Both the position numbers and the translations under genes were made by a program. From Papaver somniferum (lineage: Eukaryota; Streptophyta; Magnoliopsida; Ranunculales; Papaveraceae), in the NCBI RefSeq assembly GCF_003573695.1, contig NC_039361.1, forward strand, positions 92,336,149 to 92,400,148: a stretch of DNA of 64,000 nucleotides, written 5' to 3'. The notes beneath the pieces are model-generated. The model ran no database searches and was not told the origin of the DNA. It saw only the letters and a list, made by a program, of their open reading frames with translations. Positions within the stretch are counted from its first letter, which is position 1. Each line of letters starts with the position of its first letter. Positions 24,096-35,792 of the stretch are shown piece by piece.

Positions 24096-26342
24096 TGTTA
24101 GAGCATAGCTCGGTTGAACCCACCAAACGTTGGTATGTCAAGTTTGGTTGTTATATTTTAGTATCAAAACTCATCTAGAGTCGCATGAATAAATACTAGA
24201 GTCAACTTCATTTAGGTTGGACAAGAAAGTCTAGGAATGTTGAGACGTATAAGTATTATTCCGAAGACCTGAAGAATGTGAAGAAGTAACGACTACAACA
24301 AAGATATCATCATTCCACTTGAGGTTAGTAATATTTACTTGATCTTGTTTCCATTCCTAGCGTATCTTTCAAGTCGGATTATATAGAAAACATAACATGC
24401 GAAGCTGTATACAAAATACTCTAGTTGTTAAACTTGGTTATATCATTATGATCAAAGTGTCGAGGAACTTATTGAATTACGATGTATAAACGCTTATCTT
24501 TTGGAACTATCTAAATAAAACATCAACATAATCTTTGTATTTAGTTATTTGATTATATGTAAGATATAGGTATGATTTCACCCTAGGAAACAATGTTTTA
24601 TAACATTTATTTAAAGGAAGTACATATATGAACTTGTTTCATAATCAAAAGGAAATCATAATTGGTCAGGTTCTTTATTGAATATATTTTGAATGGCCAA
24701 TACAAGATGACAAGTTAGAACCTGCCAAGTTTCCCACAAACGATACTCGTAGAGCTTCTTGATCCCACAAAAGTCTTTAAACGAGCGGTCGTAAGAGATT
24801 TCGCTTAATTAAGGTACTTTCCTCTCTGGATAGAGGCTCCATCGGAAACAACAAGAATGAAGTTTTCCCGGCTCTTAGGATAGTTTGCAAGAAATGCAAA
24901 CTCGGGTATTTATAGACCAAGGTTGTTTGGAAAACAAGGAAATTCCAAAACCGAAAATATTCTCAAGATATTAACATTAAAGTACCTAATTTTGGTTTTC
25001 CTATTTCCAATTAATTACCAAACCATATTTCCAAAAACTCCCTTAGAAAAGTTGTATTATTAGTCTAGCACATTAACTAATAATATTTTCCAGAGGATAT
25101 GCATTAATTGCTGGTAATTAAAACATATATTATGAAAATCATAATTAAATGCTTTTCAATTTTTTGGTATGGGATCACCTTGAGTATTAAGGAATATCTT
25201 TGAACAATTAATGATAAGAGTTATGTACATGTTAAAATAATATCGACGTCTAGAAGTTTCTCAGCAAACCCTAATTCCAAGCTTCATACAAAACATAAAA
25301 AGAAATGTGAATATTGGAAACTCAGTTTTGCTCTTTGGGATCAGTTCGACCATAATTCACAATGTAAGTTATGATCGGTTATACCATGCTTTCCAAACTA
25401 GGTTGTGACCGGTTACACCTTGCTTCCCATAGGTTGCTTGTGATCAGTTACACCTTACTTCCCGAGTTAGCTTGTGATCGGTTACATATTGGTTCCCAAA
25501 GTAACGTGTGACCGATTACAACTAAATTCCCAAATTAGCTTGTGTTCGGTTACACCTTGCTTCCAAAAGGTAGCTTGTGACCAATTACAACTAACTTCTT
25601 AATGTAGCTTGTGACCGGTTACACTATGCTTCAAAAACTAGCTTGTGACCGATTACAACATGTTACACAGTATAGGCTATGACCGATTATGCATCAAATC
25701 TCAACAAGTTAAGATAGGTTCTACCTTGTCATCTTGTATTGATAATTCAAAAGATATTCAATAAAGAATCTGATCAATCATGATTTCCTTTCGATTATGA
25801 AACAAGTTCATATATGTACTTCCTATATACAAATGTTATAAAACATTGTTTCCTAGGGTGAAATCGTACCTATATATTACACATAATCAAGTAACTAAAT
25901 ACAAAGATTATGTTGATATCGTATTTACGAAGTTCCAAAATAAAAGCTTTTATATTTCGTAATTCAATAAGTTCCTTGACACTTTGATCATAATGATATG
26001 ACCTAGTCTAACCACTAGAGTACTATACATACAACTTCACATGTTATGTTTTCAATATAATCTGACTTGAAAGATACGTTAGGAATGTAAAAAAGATCAA
26101 TTTAATATTACTAACCTCAATAGAAAGGATGATATCCTCGTTGTGCCATTACTTCTTCACATTCTTCATGTATTCGGAGTAATACTTTTACGTCTCAACA
26201 TTCCTAGACTTTCTAGTCTAACCTAAACAAAGTTGACTCTAGTATTTCATCAAGCGACTCTAAATGAGTTTTGACACTAAAATATGACAACTAAACTTGA
26301 CATACCAACACTTGGTGGGTTCAACCGAGCTATTCTCTAACA
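24096..26342 (-). repeat. Family B LTR with ~640-bp inverted ends
   Basis: A 2247-bp segment. The plus strand from 24096 reads TGTTAGAGCATAGCTCGG and the minus strand from 26342 reads TGTTAGAGAATAGCTCGG. The match continues for about 640 bp on each side (24096-24730 versus 26342-25710). The centre belongs to the minus-strand LTR: a repeat array of about nine units with core GTGACCGGTTACAC (25330-25700) and a TATA box TCTATAAATACCC near 24905. The right side adjoins a polypurine tract (26343-26352), so this is the 3' LTR of a minus-strand element whose U5 half was replaced by an inverted copy of its U3 start. Confidence 0.7.
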
Positions 26343-28879
26343 ATCCCCCCCTTTGTCAATTTTAGTGACAAAACTCTATTACATATTGAGATAAACGAAT
26401 TACAAAATAACTCATTCTTCATATGCTTGATTCCAAGTTTTAAAAACACAATAACCTGCATATATTCAAAAAATAAATACGTTGTTGACATTTGAATAAC
26501 AAAAGCTTTTACTCCCCCTAAAGGCAATCTAGGTAAATATTCAATATGAACATCTTTGTTATTCCCCTTTTGTAGTATGAAATACTACCCAACATGATAA
26601 TATGTTTCTCCCCCTTAGTCTATGCTTTACTATCTCGTTAGATATAATGTTTAAACACATATATCTTTTGCAAGTGATTAAAACTCACTTGTCCCCTTTT
26701 TGTCACAAAAATGACTAAGGTAGGAGCAAACAAAAGGACAAACCTAAAGGATCTTACAAATGCATAAGACTTGTACAACCTATAAGAGTTAAGCACGAGG
26801 GTTTCACATACCATTTTAGATAACCAATACTAAAACCGAATCTACAAAAGTAATTTAGTTTTAGTATGTTATCAAGGAAAAAATTGCCCGAAGCAATTTT
26901 CCCTTTAGTCCGACAAACCGACTAAGATAACTTAATTCTTTTGCGAACCGATTGTGTATGTACAATCGCTTATTTTGATAAGATACAAATAGATATCAGA
27001 ATTAACTCTATTTCTCTTATCATGCTCTAATTATTTCATAAAATAACTTAGACCTTTCCCTTTAGAAAAAAAAACACTAGCTTAGTTAACTAGTTTTTCT
27101 TGTCAAGGAATTCGATTAGACTTGAATAACCGAATCCTCCAATTCATAAGTCTAACTAAGATCAGAATTAACTTAGTTTCTCTTATCCGGAATCAAATGG
27201 ACTAAACAAATGACCCCGTAAATTCGTTAAGCCAAAAACAATAGAAACAAACCAAACAAATTGACTTGCTCTAGTTTTCCTTAACCAGAAGCAATTTGAA
27301 ATAAATATAACCAGTGTAAGCACCGCAATTGGACCAAATTTCGTTAAGAAAAAACACTTGATACCAAACAATAAAGAAGATATCAAATCGCAAGTCAATA
27401 AATTGACACATTTTTTGTTAACGGGAAAAAATTGAATCACCATAATCGATCCATACAATAATAGAACGTATCAATTGTACCGAAATTTTGTTAAGCAAAA
27501 TAAAAATATATGCAATAAACTCAAGCTTTTCTTAAACAGGAAAAATGATTAACTAACAATAAAAATCGTTACCTCAAATTCTGCAGCCACTTCTCCCCAA
27601 AAAGATATATTTTTTAAGCGCAAGTTCAAATAAGAACTATCTCCCAGTTTGTTGTCATCATCTCGCAAGAACAAAAGAACAACAACAAGAGTAACCTTTA
27701 CCAGAGAAAGGTTGAATTGGGTTTAACTAATGCTTGCCAATAGCGAAATTTTAAACCCGAAACACATATGTTATGCCAAACACAACTTATGTAAACATAA
27801 ATTTATCATCAACATATTGTGACTTTTCACATATGAGTTTCAGTCGGAACACCTTATGATCCTTTGATAAAGCCTACCAATAAGGGCTAGAACTTAATCT
27901 CGCTAAATCAGAAATCCACACAAATCATAAGGGAATCCAGAACATGAGATCGAATATTTAGGTTAATAAAATCCGAAACTAACATCTCACAATCCGAAAG
28001 AAAATAACATAAAATTTATTCATCCATAAGATATGCAATCGGAAACTATCAAATAATGAAACACAAAAGTTATAAAATAAAATTTTATTAATTCATAATT
28101 AATTGATAGTTTTATTCAAATAGGCCTTACAAAATATCGAAATAAATCAACAAGTTGAATAGCCTAATTTTAAATAAGAACTTAATATTATTTTGCTTTA
28201 CATGCCTTTTCCGTGATTTCCTTCAAAAGTTTCTTACATTATGTCATATTCTTTTTATTGTAATCCAACATCTTTCTATGATAGGCATCATCTCCTTCTT
28301 GTTTTAGTGGCCACTGATGATGGGCTTGTCTATACTCATAGCAGTAGATCCCATGCTTAGTATCAGCAATGTCATCCTTGAGTAGATCCCTTCTTCCAAT
28401 GAGTTCTAGTGTTCCTTCAAACAAACTAAAAGCATTCACCGTTGTGACAGTTGTCTTAATGGGAAAAAGACAGTATTCGGAGCATAATTCGAATTTCCCT
28501 TTCTCGAGCTTGAGTCAAGAATTTTCTCAATCTTTCCGAGACAGTATTCACAGACAACATCACTACTTTCTTTTCCATCTTTTACAAAAAGAAAAGTATG
28601 AAGTTCTTTCGACAATGGCAGAAATCTGCAGGAGTTGATTACATCCAAAATTTCCTTTGTTAAATCTTCCTCCTCCGCATAAAGAAAATACATTATGAAA
28701 CATTCTTCTGTATACCAAAGTATTTCTTTAAAGTATTCTTGATTTTGTATGAAAAAGAATAAAACCAAAACCATTCATATAAATAGTCTCTTTCAAAACG
28801 CTCAAGAAAGAACCTTTTAAATTTCGGAAGTAAATTTTTTGAAAACATACACAGTTAAAGAAAGTCCCTTTTGGATTAC
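26343..28879 (-). mobile_element. Family B internal 3' region (truncated)
   Basis: Begins with a polypurine tract (minus strand AAAGGGGGGGAT) beside the family B LTR. It shares blocks with the family A 3' interior, such as the GTTCAAATAAGAACT and AACAACAAGAG stretches near 27.63-27.70 kb. Two small minus-strand frames (28439-28239 and 28774-28436) contain helical acidic peptides (YAEEEDLTKEILDVINS) and lie where the second ORF sits in family A, but I cannot show homology. The gag and 5' LTR are missing because LINE sequence begins at 28880. Confidence 0.6.
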
Positions 28880-31800
28880 TTTTTTTTATTGGTAAAGAGA
28901 TATCCATTGATTAAAAAAAGTGAGGGTATAAAGGTTGTACTACCCTAGACAAAGTACAAGGGGAAAACATAAAAAATAAAAGAGGTTAGTAACAGGCTAC
29001 TAACCTAAACAAAATTAAAGTATATCCTACACCAGTCTCATAACAGTAGAAGAGTTTACATAATCAAACTCTTTGATTGCTAATGCCCAAGTAAACAAAT
29101 AGTAAACTGCATTGTTAACCACCCAAATAACATTGCTTCGCTTATCAGTAAATATTCTTGCATTCCTCTCCTTCTAGAGACACCAAATGATGGCCATAGG
29201 GACTAAATTTCAGACTGCTAAGTAGCTGCATTGAGTTGAGGTAGATTACAGGCCTGTAAAGATGGTATTATATCCATGTGCACACTACAAAACCATTTCA
29301 GATTTGCTAAGAAATTATTCCACACATCTGTAGCAAAGGAGCAGTGAAGAAGTAGATATGCACTAGTTTCACGGCTATTGCAAAAAACACAAGTTGCAGG
29401 AACTTCAATTCCTCTATTTGTCAGAAGATCTCTAGTGGGGAATCTATTATAGGCAATCAACCAGAAGAAAAACCCAACTTTTGGAGGGCATTTAAGATTC
29501 TAGATGAAGGTGAAAATAGAGTTGTTATGAATAACACCATTCTCCATTATGATTTTATCATAAGCTGAACTGACTATGAAAATCTTACTCTTTGTCAAGG
29601 ACCATTGCAATTCATCTTCAGTACCTACATTGAACCTGAAAGAGGATAAATATAGCATGAGAATGTGATACTCAGTTCTTGCAGCAACATTGAGCCTTGT
29701 TGGAACTTGAAGATTCCAAGAATAAGCAGGTCCATCTGTATTGCAGATTTCAGCTACAGAAAGATGCCTAGCTCTGGATAAAGCATACAAGTTAGGATAA
29801 CTAGTTTTAATAGGCTGATCATAAATCCAATTATCATCCCAAAACAGAAGTACCATTGTTTACTTTAAATTTGATGAACTGCAAAACAAAAGATTTGTAT
29901 TTCATGATTGCTCTCCACACAGACCTCCGTACATGCATTTAGGGGTTTTTGAAATCCATTTAGCATCTTCACAACCATATTTTCAGAAACAATTGCTTTC
30001 CAAAGAATACCATCTTCCACAGCAAACCTCCAAGTCCATTTTGAGAGTAAAGCTTTGTTCATCTTCTTCAAGCTTTTAATCCCAAGACCACCCAAATTTT
30101 TTCTTATGCATAAAGTTCTCCATTTAACCAAATGAATCTTCTTCTTCCCTTTGTTATAATTCCACAAAAAATCTCTCATGATTTTCTCTAATTTCTTAAT
30201 GACTGAAACATGCATCTCAAAAAGAGACATGTAGTAAATAGGAATACTACTAAGAACACTATTAATCAAAGTGATCTTACCTGCTCTAGAGAGTAAAATC
30301 TTCTTCCACCCAGCAAGTTTAGAAATAAACTTCTCAATGATTCTGTCCCATTTATCTACTCCACAACATTTGTCACCTAATGGAAAACTAAGGTATGTTG
30401 TAGGCAGAGTACCACTATGGCAACCCAGAAGAGAAGAGAAGATAGTTAAATCACTATCATAAGCAACTCTAAAAATCAGACTTTTAGCAAAATTAATCTT
30501 CAATCTATTTAGCAACTCAAATAAAATAAGAATTAATCTTAGGTTTTAACTTGATCTACATCTGCATCAAGAAAAATAAGAGTGTCAACTGCAAATTGCA
30601 AATGACTGACCATAATACCATCTTCTTTAGTTTGAAAACCAGAAATAAGACCTTCTTCTTGAGCTTTTTTAATCATGAAAGCGAGAGCTTCTTCAACTAA
30701 TAAGAAAAGAAAAGGTAAAATTGGGTCTCCTTGCCTAATCCCTTTATTTCTTTTAAAGTAACCAGTTGCACTACCATTCACCAACACTGAAAATATAACA
30801 TATTCAACATAGCACTTTATCCAACTTTTCCATTTTTCTCCAAACCCCATGAGATTGAACATATCATCCAATAAATTCCAGTTCACATGGTCAAAAGCTT
30901 TCTCAAAATCAACTTTACATAACAAACCTGGTTTTCCACTCCTAATTCTTGAATCAATGAGCTCATCAGCTACTAAGACACCATCCAAAATTTGTCTTTT
31001 TTTTACAAAAGTTGATTGTTGTCGAGAAATAATAGCAGGTAGAGTAACTTTAAACCTTTCAGCTAAAATTTTAGAGACAATTTTATAGGCCTCATGAATA
31101 AGACTTATAGGTCTCAAATCCTTAATCACCTCTATGCAATCTTTCTTAGGAATCAAAGCAATAAATGTACTCTTCAGCCTCCAGTCAAGAATTTTTTTTT
31201 CTTGTAATTCTTTGATAATGTTGAGAAAATCACCTTTTAGAATGTCCCATCAAACAGTATAGAATCTAATTGGAAAAGCATCTGGACCTGGATCCTTAAA
31301 TTGACCAAGTTGTTTGGTAGCAGCTAAACATTCATCTTCCTCAATATCTCTCTCTAACCAATTGCACATATCTTCAGAAATTTGATTGAAATGCATACCT
31401 TCTGCAGAAGCAATTCTTTGTTGTTGAGATTGAAAAATGTTCTGAAAAAGGCAACAATACCATTCTTTTTCTCCTCATTGGTAAGAACTCCATCCACCTT
31501 AATAGAACCAATGTAGCTTTTTCTCCTTCTGTCATTTGCAAGTCTGTGGAAGTATTTAGTGGTTTTTTCAAATATTTGAAATAAGTAGCTCTACTTCTAC
31601 TTATCCACTTCTGTACCCTGATGATGCTCAAATTGCAATATTCCTGCCTTGCTTTAACCCTTTCATTCTATTGAGAATCAGATAAGCCATTATTGTTATG
31701 CTCCACTGTATCCAAATCAACAAAAATGTCCTCCAACTCCTCAAGACTTCTATACACCTCTTCGTACTCTCTTTTGCTCCATAATCTTAACTGATGTTTG

Positions 31801-32063
31801 AGTAATTGAAGCTTTTTGCAAAAGACAAATCCATCACTTCCGGAAACATATCTCTAACAAAAGTAAGAAAATCTAGATGTGCAAACCAATAATACTCACA
31901 AGGGAATGGAGATGGACCATGCTTCACTCCTTCACAGATCAGAGCTATAGGATTATGATCAAAACATGGACGAGCAAGAGCATGCTGAGTTGCTTGAGGA
32001 TAAACAATTCCCCAAGCTGTACAAATTAAAATTCTATCAATCCTAATCCTTATGGCACAACTT
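28880..32063 (-). pseudogene. L1-type LINE ORF2, 5'-truncated and mutated
   Basis: A minus-strand LINE with an A-rich 3' end at 28880-28887. In order: part of the endonuclease domain (about 32.05-31.85 kb, RIRIDRILICTAWG), the reverse transcriptase (31156-30539: LRPISLIHEAYKIVSKILA, KVDFEKAFDHVNW, GIRQGDPILPFLF), connection segments (30515-29865: LSRAGKITLINSVLSSIP), and a zinc-binding tail (29460-29218: CVFCNSRETSAYLLLHC). The catalytic FADD motif reads FAVD, which removes one essential Asp. Several frame breaks separate the pieces. LINE ORF2 proteins nick target DNA and copy the RNA there; this copy cannot. Its 5' end abuts another LINE on the opposite strand. Confidence 0.88.
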
Positions 32064-33434
32064 GCTTTGCTGATATTTTAGGAGATGATGGTTTGGACAA
32101 GTCTGCTCGTGTTAGTGATTTAATCATCAACATAGAGTGGGTTATGCCGGAGGAACACCTACGGAACTTAGTTCAAGCTGGTGGGGTTTATGAGCTGCTG
32201 CCTTCTCTACGGGATGAACCTGATTGTACGGTCTGGATGCCAGACTTGCATGGGAAGTTTCTGGTGAAGTCAGCAAAGGAGATTATTCGTACAAATCAAG
32301 TGCCAGTTCCTGGTACTAACCTTCTTTGGCGTCATGCAATACACCCGTTCTTGCAGCTCAAAACTGGAAGATCTTGAGGGGGGCTTGTGCAACAATGGAC
32401 AAGGTACAGAGAAGATTCAAATATTCACTCCCTACTAAGTGTTATGTGTGCAGGTGTACGGAGGAGTCTCTTGATCATATCATTTGGAGTTGTAGCTTTG
32501 TTGTTCGTGCTTGGCAGTGGATGGCGGATGTTTTTGGATTACGGCCTCATCTTAATCTAACGCTCTCTTACAAAGCTGCTAAAGGAAGGAGTTGCATCAT
32601 TAAGGACATGTGGTTTGTTGCTATTTTAGTTATCCGTTTTGAACTTTGGAACACTCGTAATAAAGCAATTTTGAAGGAAAGGCAGCAAATTGGACTTTTT
32701 TCAAAATACGAATTGTTCACTTGATTATGGAGTATGAAACAAGGTTAAATAGCTACATGTTCAACTCTGGTGATGATGTGAGAATTTTGAACTACTTCAG
32801 AGTTCATCATAGACGAGTGAAGAATAGAGATCCTGTGAAAGTTTTTGGGAGCCTCCGGCAAGTCATCATCTGCTTCTTTGTTGCGACGGTGCTGCTAGGG
32901 GTAGTCTGGGAGTGGATGGAGCTGGGTTAGTGGTTCGTGACAGTGATTGTCAAGTTCTTGGTGCTATGAGTATCGGCCTTGGTATCACTAATAATTATTT
33001 GGCGGAGTTGTATGGTATTATAATTGGTTTGGAATGGGCTACCAGGTGGGGAGTTGCGCATATTTTAATCCGTTCTGATTCTAAGAGTGCTATTCATGCT
33101 TTGGAAAACAATGATGTTCCATGGTTTTCCAGACAAAGATGGGATGATGTGAGAAGATTATATGACTCAATTTGTTTTCAACATACTTATCATGAAGAAA
33201 ATTTTGAAGCTGGTGTTATTGCCAAGAGAGGTTGCTTTTTAGGTGAAGAGGAAGGTTGGAATTTTGAAGGAAGACCTAACTTTTTACTTTCAATTGAATT
33301 TCTAAATGTTTCTTATTTCAGATTCAAATAGTTTATAAGTTTTTGGGGTTTCTATAACCTCTTTTCTTGTAAACTTGTTTGTAAATATTGCTATTTCTTA
33401 ATATAATTTTTTGACTTATCAAAAAAAAAAAAAA
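32064..33434 (+). pseudogene. LINE ORF2 3' part with RNase H and poly(A) tail, 5'-truncated
   Basis: A plus-strand LINE fragment in three frames (32093-32377, 32326-32724, 32912-33331). It shows the zinc-binding segment CYVCRCTEESLDHIIWSC, WNTRNKAILKERQ, and an RNase H-like domain with AELYGIIIGLEWATRW and IRSDSKSAI. It ends in about 14 A at 33421-33434. It belongs to a different subfamily from the minus-strand LINE beside it. No clear target duplication was found. The head-to-head junction at about 32,063 could reflect two 5'-truncated insertions. Confidence 0.82.
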
Positions 33435-34575
33435 CCTCAACTTAACCATGTCGTTGGCGAATTAAGTGGAGAAGGAAATGCATTATTATAGAGTTGATCA
33501 ACCTTAGTGGAGACTACCTATTTTTACATCAAGTGAGGCACCAAACCTTCAATTCTTTGTAGCTGATTAAAGCTTTTTAGAGTCTGTGTCACCAAACTTT
33601 TATTTCCAGGTAGAATGGTGAGCTACCAAACCTCGCACCATTTTCAGCACTATTTGATCTCTTGAGTGCTAATTTTGTCAATCATGAGGGTGACGTCCAT
33701 AGATATAAACACCTTCTTGTATTTTGATTTGCAGTTAGCACCATTCTCCCTCTCGCCAACAACAGGTCCATAGAAACATATCATCATCAGCAAGGGAGCG
33801 AGATCAAAATCTACAGGGAAAGTTGAAAACGTTTATGGTTTACAAGCAACAATACAAGGAAGGGCAAATTTAATATCCAAGTAAAGCAACATACAAAGAG
33901 CAGATTTCTATATACTTGTTAAAGACTTACAATACATTGAGCAGAATTTTATATCCAAGTTGAAGACTTATTTACAAGCGCGAAGAAAAATAAAAGATGA
34001 GAATTATTGAAGTTTATGATACGAAACCAATACAATTTGTTAAGATTCTAGTGGTAAAATACTTTTTTCATGGCCATGTTAATTTAAAAAATGAAACTAT
34101 CAATTATTAACAAAGGATCAATACTTTACCACTACCAACTCTTGTGGTAAAGTACTTTTTTCATGGCCATGTTAATTTTGGTTTCGTTTTTATTATTGTA
34201 GTTGCAATCTTTTTATCTTTTAAATAATAATAATAATAATCTAAAGAAGAAGAAGAAGAAGAGAAAATACAAAAAAAAATGCATTTAGGTTGTTATTTGT
34301 TCAATAAGGCCATGAGGAATAAAAATCTATAAAGAAGTTTCAAGCAACAAAGAAATAGTGAAAAAGAGTTACAAATTGTCGAAGTTCTACGAAGTTCAAG
34401 ATTTTATCATCAGTAGTTGAAGCCAAAGACGAAGACCAAGAAGATGGAGAAGACGAGTCGAAGACGTTTCTATTGGATGTTATGAGAGTGGTGCTACCAT
34501 TACTGCCGATCGAATGTGAAGGTGAGTGAGTACTCCCATCCTTGCATAGTGGTTGGTTCCCTTTCTTAGAGATCA
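33435..34575. other. Unassigned flank between LINE and CACTA-like element
   Basis: AT-rich sequence with no convincing gene. It contains two direct copies of a ~34-bp motif (TACTTTTTTCATGGCCATG) near 34,050 and 34,145, and a perfect hairpin: ACTTTACCAC at 34123-34132 pairing with GTGGTAAAGT at 34144-34153. A Ser/Thr-rich minus-strand frame at 34340-34572 (NGSTTLITSNRNVFDSSSP) is of unknown significance. AAG/AAT microsatellite runs lie at 34220-34262. Confidence 0.4.
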
Positions 34576-35676
34576 TACTACACCAAAAATGAACTTTAGC
34601 AACTGGCTGCTGATGCTGCAAATCGGAGTCGCAACAGCACTCAGCTGTTGCGACAGGGGGAGACACGAATTTTCGCAACGGAATTGTAGTTGTTGCGAAT
34701 TTCAAGTCGCAACTGTTTTCGCAACAATTTTAAGCTGTTGCGACATAAAATTTTAGCAACAGTCCGTTAGCTGTTGCGAATTTGTTACTAGTTGTTGCAA
34801 TTTATTGACTAAGTCAACGAAGACTGACCCAACAGAAGTAGCGGTAAAAATTTAACAACAGCTTCTATCTGTTGCTGAAGTTTTCAACCAGGAAAAAAAG
34901 TCAATCTTCATTGACCTAGTCAAAATCAATCCCCATTTTTCCTGCAATACTACTAGTTCTTACCTGCAACTACCCTGGTTCAACAATTCAATCTAATAAT
35001 TCATATTCAACATACGATCAGGATCAAATTTAACTACAATATCTGATTATTGACACAAAACAAAAACAATATCTAGAGTAGCTTTAGTTTGCAATCTATC
35101 AAGACATCCGACAACATAAGCATTTTGATTAAACGCAGTTATGCCACTTTTAAATTTCTGTGTTATGAAATGATACCATGGTAATGAGTTCAATCACGAT
35201 TCTATGTTATAAAATATGCACATATTGAGGTCAATAACTTACTAATTTTGCTCCGTCACTTGGTTCAATTCCACGTCTTTCAATCTCCTTCACATCACTT
35301 ACTTTATCTTCACATCACTTACTTTATCTTTGACATAGTTAAATCCCAGTAAACCATTGTAGCATATACATTATCTCTCAGATGAGAAGATAACCTCCTG
35401 AAAGATCATGCGTATGCTCCAAAGGTTTGCTGGAACGAGAAGAAGTCGACCGAATACTGTATATGACAAGGTAGGTCCTATGTTATCACACCTCAAAAAA
35501 TGGAAGTTGTTTCTCTGCGATCAACCAATTTCAACCATCACAAGTAAAATGACAATGTAATAAAAATGAAGTCGAAAAGAAGAAGAAAACTAAACTTAGT
35601 GTACTATGAGACTTATAAATAAAGATCAAACAAAAGCAATGAAAATTTATCTTCTTGATCAAGAGAGTAACTATAC

Positions 35677-35792
35677 CTTGTCTCTGCCGCATTAAATAAG
35701 TTGCTTCAAGAAGAAGTCTTGACTGATGATCAACATTATAAGCTCTAGCAAAAGCTATATTATCCATAACATCAGCACCATTCCATCCAAAC
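35677..35792 (-). pseudogene. Captured RAD51-like exon
   Basis: A 116-bp minus-strand segment encoding a partial codon plus 38 residues, FGWNGADVMDNIAFARAY followed by NVDHQSRLLLEATYLMRQ. It is very similar to the RAD51 recombinase segment FGLNGADVLENVAYARAYN...DHQSRLLLEA, as I recall that family. It is bounded by an acceptor (CTTGCAG, ending 35793) and a donor (AAG|GTATAG, from 35676), both in the expected phase. RAD51 forms filaments on single-stranded DNA in homologous recombination. Only this exon is clear. A weak resemblance to the next RAD51 exon near 35390-35480 has stops. It lies inside the CACTA-like element, so it is almost certainly a transduplicated fragment and not a working gene. 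Confidence 0.82.

Noticed and set aside
24096..26342. A DNA transposon with long terminal inverted repeats
   Set aside because: The right end adjoins a polypurine tract and the core holds a U3 array and TATA box, so an LTR origin fits better. No target duplication flanks the pair.
34123..34153. microRNA precursor hairpin
   Set aside because: The stem is only 10-11 bp, far too short for a plant microRNA precursor.
35390..35480. Next RAD51 exon
   Set aside because: The resemblance is weak and interrupted by stops and shifts, so I mention it only as a possibility.
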